Shown piece by piece: positions 18,401 to 26,200 of a DNA stretch of 64,000 nucleotides. Below the pieces are notes generated by a model. That model was not told the origin of the DNA, ran no database searches, and saw nothing but the letters and a program-made list of their open reading frames with translations. Each line of letters opens with the position of its first letter. Within the stretch, counting starts at the first letter, position 1. This DNA comes from Pseudomonadota bacterium (GTDB lineage: Bacteria > Myxococcota_A > Polyangia > Haliangiales > Haliangiaceae). Where the stretch lies: NCBI GenBank assembly GCA_022360315.1, contig JAKSDA010000434.1:47085-111084 (forward strand). The letters run 5' to 3'. Both the position numbers and the translations under genes were made by a program.

Positions 18401-19475
18401 GGACTTCACGGCCAGATGGCCGAGCATCGGGATCTCTGCGCAGAAGATCGATACACAAAAGGTCCAGGTCGGCCGGAATATTGTCCCTGTATGTCCGCGG
18501 TGGTGGCGGCTCCCGGAGCTGCTTGTCGACCAGAATTTGCCAGGGCGAGCCCACGAATGGCCGGCGACCGGCAAGGATCTCGTAGAGCAAGATGCCGACG
18601 CTATACCAATCGGTCGCCGGCCCGACCGCTTCGGTGCCGGCCTGCTCTGGAGCCATATATGCCGGGGTCCCCGCAACACGCGAATCGAGCGACTGTTGGT
18701 GCCGGGTCACATCGGTAGTCAGGCCAAAGTCGAGCAGAGTCACGTGCCCGTCTGGTGTTACCAATACGTTCGATGGTTTGACGTCGCGGTGAATCTTGCC
18801 CGCCTCGTGAAGGGTAAAGAGCCCCAGCGCTAGCTGCTGAAGACACGAGCGCAGCTCGAACTCGTCGAACTCATCGCCCCCATCGCTTTGGCCCGTCGAC
18901 GCTTCGAGCGCGCCCGGTGTACCCGGGATGGTCTGCACTGTGTCGACCAAAGCCGCATCGGGCGGGCGAGCCTTTTCCGGTTTCTCGGCGACAATATCGT
19001 TGAACTGATACGTCTCGGTGGTCGGCCTTGTCGTCACATCTGCCCGAGCATCGAGCCGAACATGGGTAGAGAGATCCCGCCCGCGAATGAGGTCCATGGT
19101 AAAGAACCATTCATCGCTATTGTGGAATAGCTCGTGCAGGTGGATCAAGTGTGGGTGCTCTATGCCCTGCAGGGCGCGGAACTCGTTCTTGAGGCGGTAC
19201 AGAGCCTGGGCATCCAGGTTGAGCAAAGTCTTGAGGGCAACTCGCTCGTCGCGCTCCAGATCATGGACTTCGTAGACCGCTCCCATGCCACCGGTGCCCA
19301 GTTGCTGGATCACCCGAAACCGTTCGGTTCCCCGAAATAGCGCCGCGCTGGCCTCTCCCTCGCCCACGCCAGATTGCCGAGCACAGACATCGGCGACTGT
19401 GGGTAATTCGGCTACGTCTTGGCCGGAACTGCTCCCCGTGATATCCCATCGAGCTTTGGAACTTTGCTTTTTCAC
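15483..19475 (-). CDS. Ser/Thr protein kinase fused to AAA-type ATPase and helical repeats
   Basis: 1330 residues, GTG start with AGGAGGT 5 bases upstream. Kinase at about 52-372: GTGGMGAV (60-67), K82, HRDVKPSN (229-236), DFG (249-251), TPAYMAPEQ. A 65-70-residue Thr/Pro/Asp-rich insert (about 138-206) separates the hinge from the catalytic-loop helix. An ATPase follows: DRFVGRETEL at 381, Walker A HGASGVGKS (411-419), Walker B VIVLMDD, and an AAA_16/STAND-like continuation ending in Ala-rich helical, TPR-like repeats to the C-terminus. This kinase-ATPase layout is frequent in myxobacteria and some other bacteria and is thought to serve signal integration; the substrate is unknown. No cyclase-like segment, unlike the kinases at 23252 and 45889. 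Confidence 0.92.
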   Translation of the reverse strand: MKKQSSKARWDITGSSSGQDVAELPTVADVCARQSGVGEGEASAALFRGTERFRVIQQLGTGGMGAVYEVHDLERDERVALKTLLNLDAQALYRLKNEFRALQGIEHPHLIHLHELFHNSDEWFFTMDLIRGRDLSTHVRLDARADVTTRPTTETYQFNDIVAEKPEKARPPDAALVDTVQTIPGTPGALEASTGQSDGGDEFDEFELRSCLQQLALGLFTLHEAGKIHRDVKPSNVLVTPDGHVTLLDFGLTTDVTRHQQSLDSRVAGTPAYMAPEQAGTEAVGPATDWYSVGILLYEILAGRRPFVGSPWQILVDKQLREPPPPRTYRDNIPADLDLLCIDLLRRDPDARPSGREVLERLGVSSSEQTVGKSRPHSSQDRFVGRETELAVLRDAFDKTRRGNPAAVYIHGASGVGKSALLHAFAKQAPAADEAAVVLAGRCYESEDVPYKAFDHVVDELSRYLWSLPETEAALLIPRHAALLPRVFPVLGRIEAIARAPRPLREIKDPRQLRTRAFAALRELLFLLAERRRVIVLMDDWQWSDTDSLMLLCQLMRPPEAPPLLWLLGSREPFQAGLTQRCGSSPCADKASAESMQVLNQIEIVALDPLDPASARILAENLLEQAGLDATASAEIIASEAGGHPLYINELVHHAAMSGTPSQASPLLDDVIWSRVSRLPPPAGQILQLVATAGTRLPQGIIRTAARSNAAEFATHVSRLRASQLVRTGGLRDGDPVEPYHDRVRESLLERLDPATRTDCHRRLAMALENDECAKEYVELLFRHWAAAGNACKAANYALEAAQQSARTLAFERAAEFYGRAIELGTLTGDKLQQAQLELGNSLAIAGRGPEAAAAHMNAAEDADPATRRDYQRRAALQLLISGRHDEGLDIVRPLLADLGISLPEKPRQAIASLWWQRFKLALRGYRWTERHESEIAASDLARLDLLRAVGEGLANSDPLCSAVFASRSLLVALQLGEPQRVARALGLECVLLIARGGRAARRGQKLSKRALALLDNLDGTEHATTASLIRGYIALVTGDYAAAASSFRECAVTCRDVRCSGPIDGRLNGLTTSRLFLVLALRELGEFREWQECAPTFLRDAAHRGDLWFETTMRRACIPLFLMRDQPDEALRDLRRTSWVRPEGRYHFQHWQELRARVEVQLYTGMTPEFVEEFQPRFRQFQRSMLFRMARFAAIYHELRGRVALTLSYHPEHRPRGLRDAARAARQLEREPHDYARAWGLLLRAGIAARRDQPERAAAQLADAASLAESKSMRFHAALARRRRGELIGGDEGRALIAAADEWMTRQGIVDIEKMTATFAPGFDRDRKS

Positions 19476-20104
19476 GACTACCTCCTCGACAGGCGCCCGA
19501 CGAGTTCACCGGGCGAATCTAGTGGGTGCTGGAAGCGGAGCATCAGCTGTATCGAGCTCTCGACCGCTACCTCCTCCAGCCGAACAATATTTCTTGTTCG
19601 TGGCGACTCTGTCAAACAAAGTTCCGTGGCGTTATTAAAAGCATATGCTGTGCCATGGCTGCAGTGCAACGCTTTACAGAACGAGCTGCCGGGGTTCCAC
19701 GCTATAGAGTCACTGACATTGCAGCTGTTACGGCTTAGGGATGCGATTCATCACGAAAAATTGCGAAAAATGCTGCCAAACGGCGCGTGCTTTACTGGTT
19801 GCAAGCACGACGCCTTGTCCGCGACGTCCGATTGCGCGGCCGCTGCGCTCGGTATAAACGTGGACGTCTTGCCCACCGGGGTACCTACTTTCGGGCACCG
19901 TACTCAGTACCGCGACCCGCAAGTAAGTACCCATTACGGCCGACCAACCCGCCGATGGCTGTGTTGCTCATCGGTCACGTAGGCCCACTATGCTCCCTCT
20001 TCGCGCCTTGCCCTCGACGCGCTGGACCGACCCTACTGGGCACTTACTTAGGGTCGCGGTACTCAGTGTCGTGAGCGAGCGCACGTTCCGGTCAATCCGG
20101 GCCT
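19476..20104. other. 629-bp intergenic region with inverted-repeat element
   Basis: No convincing ORF. It holds the GTG start region and Shine-Dalgarno of the kinase-ATPase gene on the left and a 170-bp inverted-repeat element on the right, listed separately. Composition is more AT-rich around 19560-19790 than in neighbouring genes. Confidence 0.6.
19900..20069. repeat. 170-bp element bounded by 32-bp imperfect inverted repeats
   Basis: Left arm 19901-19933 and right arm 20037-20068 are inverted copies: both contain AGTACCGCGACCC and AAGTAAGT followed by CCCA, with about 28 of 32 positions matching and one single-base gap. The left arm also starts with the perfect palindrome GTACTCAGTAC. Partial inverted similarity (CGGCCGACC against GGTCGGTCC) continues inward. 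The core of about 103 bp has no ORF. It lies just downstream of hsdS. A small non-autonomous mobile element or a long RNA hairpin acting as operon end would both fit. Confidence 0.75.
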
Positions 20105-21289
20105 TTACCGGCCCGAGATGGACCGGCGGAGGATGGCTGCTCGCAGATGGTCTGCCTCGTCCATCCGGGCGGCTTGCTGGGCTGCGATCGCCCGCGTTAC
20201 CGACTCTTGATCTCGCAATCGCTCCGCGATTTTTCTCTGCCATCGGATCGGCACAGCCGGGATCTGTATGGCGCGAAGGTTTTCGCTGTTCACGTTGTAC
20301 TGTCCAGCTGATGTCCGGCGAATGGCCGCGATGGCGTCTCGTCCGTGGGCCGAGGCCAGAAACATCGCAACGAAAGTCGGATCCGCTCTGCCGCGGTCGA
20401 GACGAAGGCGAATCAGATACGATGCAAAGGCAAACGGTCGCCTCGCCCCCTCGAATACGGCGCAGCGGCCGACCAGATCGGCGCTGCCGTTGGTCCGCAC
20501 GACCAACAAATCGCCGGGTTCCAGGGCAAGGCGGACAAGCTCTGTGGGCGCGAGTGCACAGTACTTCAGGTCGGCGAGTTTGACCTCGAGGTCGGCGATA
20601 TTTGGGATTCGAAGCACTGGAACGGCATCCTCGCCCGCATCGCACTTGCGACTGATTCCGTAGCGCGATTCGCAAACCACACTGCCGAGCGTCATCGTGT
20701 CACAGGTTGCCAGAAGTTCACCAAAGACAGAGGCCAGGGACGATGGCAGCAGGGCCTTTGCCTCACGGTCTGCCTCTTGCCGCAGTGCACGGATCTCGTC
20801 TACCCGCTGCAAACAAGCATTGATGCGCGCGACGATGCGGCGCTGCTCATCCACTGCAGGGACAGGGATTTCTATGCTCTCTAGCTTGCTCCTGGTGATA
20901 TGCCGCAGCCCGGCCCCGCCATGGGCCAGGGCTATCATTTCGTCGAGCCTGGAATTGACCGCGTGGACAAAGTAGTCGCGGTCGATCCGCGTCTCGTCGA
21001 TATGCACCTTGAATATGTGCTGATTGACAATGGCCTGTCCTCGATCCCATACGAAGCAGCCGAAAGAAGTGCCCGGACTGCCCGACCAGGACAGCAGAAT
21101 ATCGCCATCGGCAACCAGAAACCTGTCCTTTACTTCGCCATCGTAGCGGTTGAACGGTTTTTGGCGGTCGTTGAGGTTCTGAATTCGAACGATGGGCAGA
21201 CCGGTCTCGGTCCAGTCGGCAGGCGTGAATGCACGACCGTTTACCAGCCTGCACAGATCGCGAATGGGCGCCGACGGCCGCGGATTCAT
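20105..21289 (-). CDS. hsdS: type I restriction-modification specificity subunit
   Basis: 394 residues in the usual two-target layout. Half one: LCRLVNGRAFTPADW, GDILLSWSGSPGTSFG, QHIFKVHID, HITRSKLESIEIPVPAVDEQ, then a conserved helix (RRIVARINACLQRVDEIRAL). Half two: VPVLRIPNIADLEVKLADL, LEPGDLLVVRTNGS, TSAGQYNVNSENLRAIQIP, then the second helix (WQRKIAERLRDQESV). Each half should read one part of a bipartite target and the helices set the spacing. The start codon overlaps the hsdM stop (ATGA-type), so translation is coupled. No hsdR is found in the window. Confidence 0.92.
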   Translation of the reverse strand: MNPRPSAPIRDLCRLVNGRAFTPADWTETGLPIVRIQNLNDRQKPFNRYDGEVKDRFLVADGDILLSWSGSPGTSFGCFVWDRGQAIVNQHIFKVHIDETRIDRDYFVHAVNSRLDEMIALAHGGAGLRHITRSKLESIEIPVPAVDEQRRIVARINACLQRVDEIRALRQEADREAKALLPSSLASVFGELLATCDTMTLGSVVCESRYGISRKCDAGEDAVPVLRIPNIADLEVKLADLKYCALAPTELVRLALEPGDLLVVRTNGSADLVGRCAVFEGARRPFAFASYLIRLRLDRGRADPTFVAMFLASAHGRDAIAAIRRTSAGQYNVNSENLRAIQIPAVPIRWQRKIAERLRDQESVTRAIAAQQAARMDEADHLRAAILRRSISGR

Positions 21290-22806
21290 TCGCCCACCTC
21301 CAGGAGCTCCTCCAGTTCACCCAGGAGCTCGAGGATCCGTTCCTCTTTCACCTTGATCGACTGCACCAACTCGAGCGCGTTGCGATGCTGGTAGTCATTG
21401 GTGCGGTTGGGGTTCCTCGCCGACAAGTCGAATCCCTGCTTTGCGACGTCCGCAATCGAAACTCGCCACGAATTCTCTCCCTCGGATCGCCTGGGCCACC
21501 CGGCGAGAAAATCGCCGATCTGCGACCCGTCAATCGGGCGGCGGGCCGGCTTCAATTCGAAGCCGTCGTTGCTCAGTTCGTAGAACCAGATGCTCTCGGT
21601 GCCCTTGCCGTCCTGGCGGCGGTTGAAGAAGAGCACGTCGGTCTTGACCCCGGTGTAGGGCAGAAAGCAGCCGGCTGGCAACGAAAGGACAGTGTGCACG
21701 TCGAACTCGGTGAGCAGGCGCTGTCGGACTCTGGCAGCCGGACCGCCGCGAAAAAGCACACCCTCGGGTACGATCACCGCGGCGCGTCCGCCGGTCTTGA
21801 GGTTCGCCATGATGTGCTGCAGGAACAGGATCTCGGTGGCACTGGATCGGACGGTGAAGTTTGTCTGAAGCTCGCGGGCCAGTTTTCCGCCGTAGGGAGG
21901 ATTGGAGAGGATCACATCGTATCGGTGGGTCTCGTTAACATCGGGCGTGTGTAGCTCGAGGGTATTGGCCTGGGCGAGGTCGGCACCGTCGATACGGTGC
22001 AGAAGCATGTTCATGAGGCCGAGCAGATAGGTGAGCGGCTTGTGCTCGACACCGAAGAAGGTGCGCTTGTCGAGGGTACCGAGGTCGCCGCCACCGCGGG
22101 CAGAACAGTGGCGGCGAATGTACTCGGCCGACTCGGTGAGAAATCCTGCTGTGCCAAAACACGGGTCGTAGACCCGATCGCCGATCCGCGGTCGTACGAC
22201 TTCTACCATCGCGCGGATAATGTGGCGTTGGGTATAAAACTCGCCAGCGTAACCCGCCGAGTCGCTGGCAACTCGCTTGAGGAGATCTTCATAGATCTCG
22301 GACAGCACGATAACGTCGGTCTCGTCCGAGAAGTGCAGTCGATTGACCTGCTGTACCACGCGGGCGAAGCTGGCACCGCGACGAGAATGGTTGCGCACGG
22401 TCGAGAAAATGCGGCGGAAGAGCCCGGCCACGGGATCATCGGCGAACTGTTTTGTGCCGTCACGCTGGCCGAAGCTCTTGAGGTGATGCCAGAGCTTGGC
22501 GTCGACGAATTCGAGCATCTCATCGGGCCGATCGATCGTTCTCGACCAGTTGGCGAAGCGGAAGTCGCCCTCTAATCGGCGGGTGTACGGGCGACCGTCG
22601 AGCGCGGCTTCTCGCTCACGACGGGTTTCTGCCTCGTCAAAGGCCTTCAAAAAGAACAGCCATGCCAGCTGCTCGGCGTAGTCGCGGGGTGCAACGCCGT
22701 CGCTGTTCAGCTGATCGCACGCGTTCTTGACCGCCAGTTGCACTTCCTGGCGACGGCGCCCGGCCGTTTCGTCGCCGCTACCATGAGTCGCCTTCGGCTC
22801 TGCCAT
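21286..22806 (-). CDS. hsdM: type I N6-adenine DNA methyltransferase subunit
   Basis: 506 residues. N-terminal helical domain (LAWLFFLKAFDEAE) then the methyltransferase: GEFYTQRHIIRAMVE (motif X), VYDPCFGTAGFLTES (motif I, usually DPTCGTGGFL), LSNPPYGGKL (catalytic motif IV NPPY) and GGRAAVIVPEGVLFRGG. It forms an M2S1 complex with HsdS and transfers methyl from SAM to adenine on both strands of the target. AGGA lies upstream of the ATG. It is divergent from the large kinase gene at 23252. With hsdR missing, the complex may only methylate. Confidence 0.93.
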   Translation of the reverse strand: MAEPKATHGSGDETAGRRRQEVQLAVKNACDQLNSDGVAPRDYAEQLAWLFFLKAFDEAETRREREAALDGRPYTRRLEGDFRFANWSRTIDRPDEMLEFVDAKLWHHLKSFGQRDGTKQFADDPVAGLFRRIFSTVRNHSRRGASFARVVQQVNRLHFSDETDVIVLSEIYEDLLKRVASDSAGYAGEFYTQRHIIRAMVEVVRPRIGDRVYDPCFGTAGFLTESAEYIRRHCSARGGGDLGTLDKRTFFGVEHKPLTYLLGLMNMLLHRIDGADLAQANTLELHTPDVNETHRYDVILSNPPYGGKLARELQTNFTVRSSATEILFLQHIMANLKTGGRAAVIVPEGVLFRGGPAARVRQRLLTEFDVHTVLSLPAGCFLPYTGVKTDVLFFNRRQDGKGTESIWFYELSNDGFELKPARRPIDGSQIGDFLAGWPRRSEGENSWRVSIADVAKQGFDLSARNPNRTNDYQHRNALELVQSIKVKEERILELLGELEELLEVGE

Positions 22807-23251
22807 GGACGAATCCTATCCCGGCCATCATCGCGAGGTGGAGCCAGAACAGCGACTCGATTCGATGGTGAGAACATCACAGTACGCCGGCCCAGCTCAT
22901 GGCTCGGGTCAGCGGCAGGGGTGGTTTTGTCCGTAGGCCGACAGTTCGGTGTGATGGGCTGTAATGGACGCTCGGATTATCTGGTCCGATGTCGGGCAGT
23001 AAAAACACTCGAAAGCTGCGGCCTCGCGGCCGCACCAGCCGCCGCTTCGAGCTGTTTACAACGCCCAGTAATTCGCATCCAGCCATACGAGACTGCAGGT
23101 TTGATCGGTCCAGCCGACTATCAGAGACGGGGCCTCTACCGATCGTATCGATGGCTGTGTTGAGCTCTGTCCCTTTCATAGTGCGTTGCGTTGTTCGCAT
23201 CATTCCGGCGATTGGCGGCCCTGCCCTGGTGAATTGGTGTGAGAGAATACG
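22807..23251. other. intergenic region between divergent hsdM and kinase
   Basis: 445 bases without a convincing ORF; frames that cross it on either strand are shadows of the flanking genes. It must carry the promoters for both directions, but no boxes close to consensus were found. Confidence 0.5.
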
Positions 23252-26200
23252 GTGAGACGCTGTCTGCATTGTGGGCGACGGTGGCGCGGCTTGCATCCTA
23301 CATGTCCTCCGAACAGCGAGTCGGTGTCGGACAGCGGTCGAGTGAATACAGGGGAGCCCAACCGGGCAGACCGCGGACACGGAGGCGACAGCTGGCCCCG
23401 CCTGTCGGAATATCGAATCGACTCCATGCTCGGGTATGGCGGTTTCGCGACGGTGTGGGCGGCGAGGCGGGTCGCCGATGGGCGCGCCGTGGCGCTCAAG
23501 GTCGCCGATCCGTATCGGAGGTCGGCTGCTGTCATGCTGCGCCGGGAGATCGCTGTTTTGCGCGCGGTCGCAAATCCATTTGTGCCCGAGGTCTACGATT
23601 CGGGCGATCTGGCCGATGGCACGCCGTACGTGGCGTGCGAACTCATCCGTATTCGTTCGCTGGACGCACTGCTGGCCGATCAGGAAGGGCCGTTGGAGGG
23701 TCAGACATTTGCTGTTCGGGCCATTGCCCTGGTCGATGCTCTGACTGCCATCCATCAGCGCGGGGTTGTTCACGGCGATCTCAAGCCCGAGAACATATTT
23801 CTCCAGGAAAACCACGGCAGCGGGAGCGGACCGGCAATTGCCAAGATCATCGATTTTGGGCTGGCCCGGCAGCTGTCCCGATCACATTTGTCTCAACCCG
23901 GGGAATGCGACGGACTGGCCCGGGAAGGAGCCATCCTCGGCACTCCTGATTATATGTCGCCCGAGCAGTGCGAGGGGTGTCACGACATCGACCAGCGCTC
24001 GGATATCTACACCATCGGGGTGGTCCTTTACGAAATGCTCACCGCGCGAACGCCGTTTTTTGGCCGCCAGGCGCGGGTACTCGACGCCCATCTCGGGTAT
24101 CGGCCGCCCCTGCCGTCGACCATCGCTCCGGTTCCGAGTTCTCTCGACCGGGTTCTGATTCGCTGTCTGGCCAAGTCGCCGCAGCGGCGCTTTCAAACCG
24201 CCGCTGCGCTCAAGCATGCCCTGACCACTGCTCTGGCCGATGATCGACCGAGCGACAAATCACTGCGCGAGGTTCGCTCGGCGCGGGATTCCCGCGCGGC
24301 CAACGGGGCGCGCAAGCGGGTCGGCATGGTGGTATTTGAAAGCGATGCCCCGGCCAGTTTGCTGCAGGAGATCATCATTGGTTACAGCGGCCGGATCGCC
24401 AGCCTGGCCGAGCAGCGCTGCGTGGCTGTGTTCGATGCCGCGACCAGCGAAAATCCCGTACGTCGCGCTCAGCGCTGCGCGGAGGAACTGATCGCGCGCA
24501 GTGTTACCGAATCGGTTGCGGTGGACTGCGCCCGGGTCCGGGTGCAAAAGCGCGCCGATGGCAGCCAGCGCTTTCTCAGCCCGACGCTGTTTCGCAAGGG
24601 CCGCTCCCCGGCCCGAGGAGCGAGAATAAGCGGCCACCGCAATGCGAGGCCGGACTCGGATTGTCCGGCCACTGATTCGGGGCAAGAGGCCGCGCAGCCA
24701 GGGGTGAGCTTTACCGAGATGGCCATCGAGGCGCTGGGCGGTGCCTATTCGCAAAATCCTGCCCGATCGGAGCGCTCGACCCTTCCGCCCGGTGTGAACG
24801 CCGCTGGGCCTGCCACGCCGGGACGTCCGGGCGTTCGCCCGATTCCGCTCGGCTCGGCCACGCATATCTCGCTGGAGGTCGAAAGCGATGGATCCGGTGA
24901 TGTGACAGATCTTCCGGTCGACCTCCGCCCGCTGATCGGCCGCGACGCCCAGCGCGGTGAGCTCGTGGCCAGTGCCCACAGGGCTTCACGTGAGCGAATA
25001 CCGACCATCGCGACAGTCCTTGCCGAAAAGGGTTACGGCAAGAGTCACCTCGCCGAGCAGCTCGTCGCCGATCTGAGCGAGCAGGTGCCCGGTGCGCGGG
25101 TGTGGCATATGCACGCCCGCGAAGGTGCGGCAGGCGAATGCCTGCGCCATCTCGTGGCCCTGGTCATGGGGCTGAGCGACTCTGCCGACAGAGCCGACCT
25201 GGTGTCTGCCATCCGGTCCGGGCTCGGTCACCCGGGGGACGAGGACGCCGGCCTCGCAGTGGCGGTCGCTGCCGGATGGATGTCCGCCGAACAGGCTGGC
25301 TTGCAGCGGCTTGCCGCAGCACCGGGAGCGCTGCGCCTGGCCACCACTCGCTCGGTGGGACAGGCGCTGCGCAGTGAAGCCGGGCGCGAACCGATCTGCC
25401 TGGTTGTCGACGACGCTCATCTGACTGATGACATCACTCTCGACATCCTCGAGCACGCCGCACTGGCCGAGGCAAGGGCGCCGCTGTGGATCTGTGTACT
25501 GGCCCGACCCGGCTTTGCAACAGCGCGACCGAGCTGGTCTAAACGGGCTGGCCTGTCCACTCGGCTCGAGCTCGGACCGCTCGATCGGGAAAGCACCGAA
25601 CGGCTGTGCCGCCAGCTGCTCTTGCCAGCCGAGAACGTTGCGGCCAGCGTGGTCGAGCAGCTGGTCCGTCGGGTTCGGGGCAGCCCGTTTCTGCTGGTCG
25701 AGCTGGTTCGTGGACTGAAGCGCAGCGGTCTGGTCCATCCCCGGCCGAGCGGTTCGGGCTGGATGGTGGCCACCGATCTGCTAGCCAGTATTCCAGACTT
25801 GCCAGTGGTCGAGTGGCTGGCCGACGGCGAGCTCCGATCGCTATCAGTCGACCTGGCCGCACATGCCCGCCTGGTCGCTTTACTCGGCAATGTCGTCGAT
25901 ATCGTCGACGTCGAGGGGGTACTCGGCGAACTCGATGCCGCCGGACTGGGAGTCCTTTTTCCAGTCGATGGCGAGGTCGGCATGCTGCGTCTGGCTGAGG
26001 ACGGTATTCTGTCCGTTGATCGAGACGGCCGCTATGGGTTTCGCCACACGGTCATCCGCGATCAATTGACCCGATCGCTGCCCGCGGCACTGCGCAAGGG
26101 CATCCACGACAGTGCATTTCGCTTTTATCGGCGAGATGACACCCTCGACGACGGCTATCGCCTGGTCAGGCTGGCCCATCACGCAGGGCAGGGGGGGCGC

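Noticed and set aside
22877..23815. 312-codon minus frame covering the hsdM/kinase gap
   Set aside because: It overlaps the kinase start with no ribosome site and a composition like antisense of the kinase.
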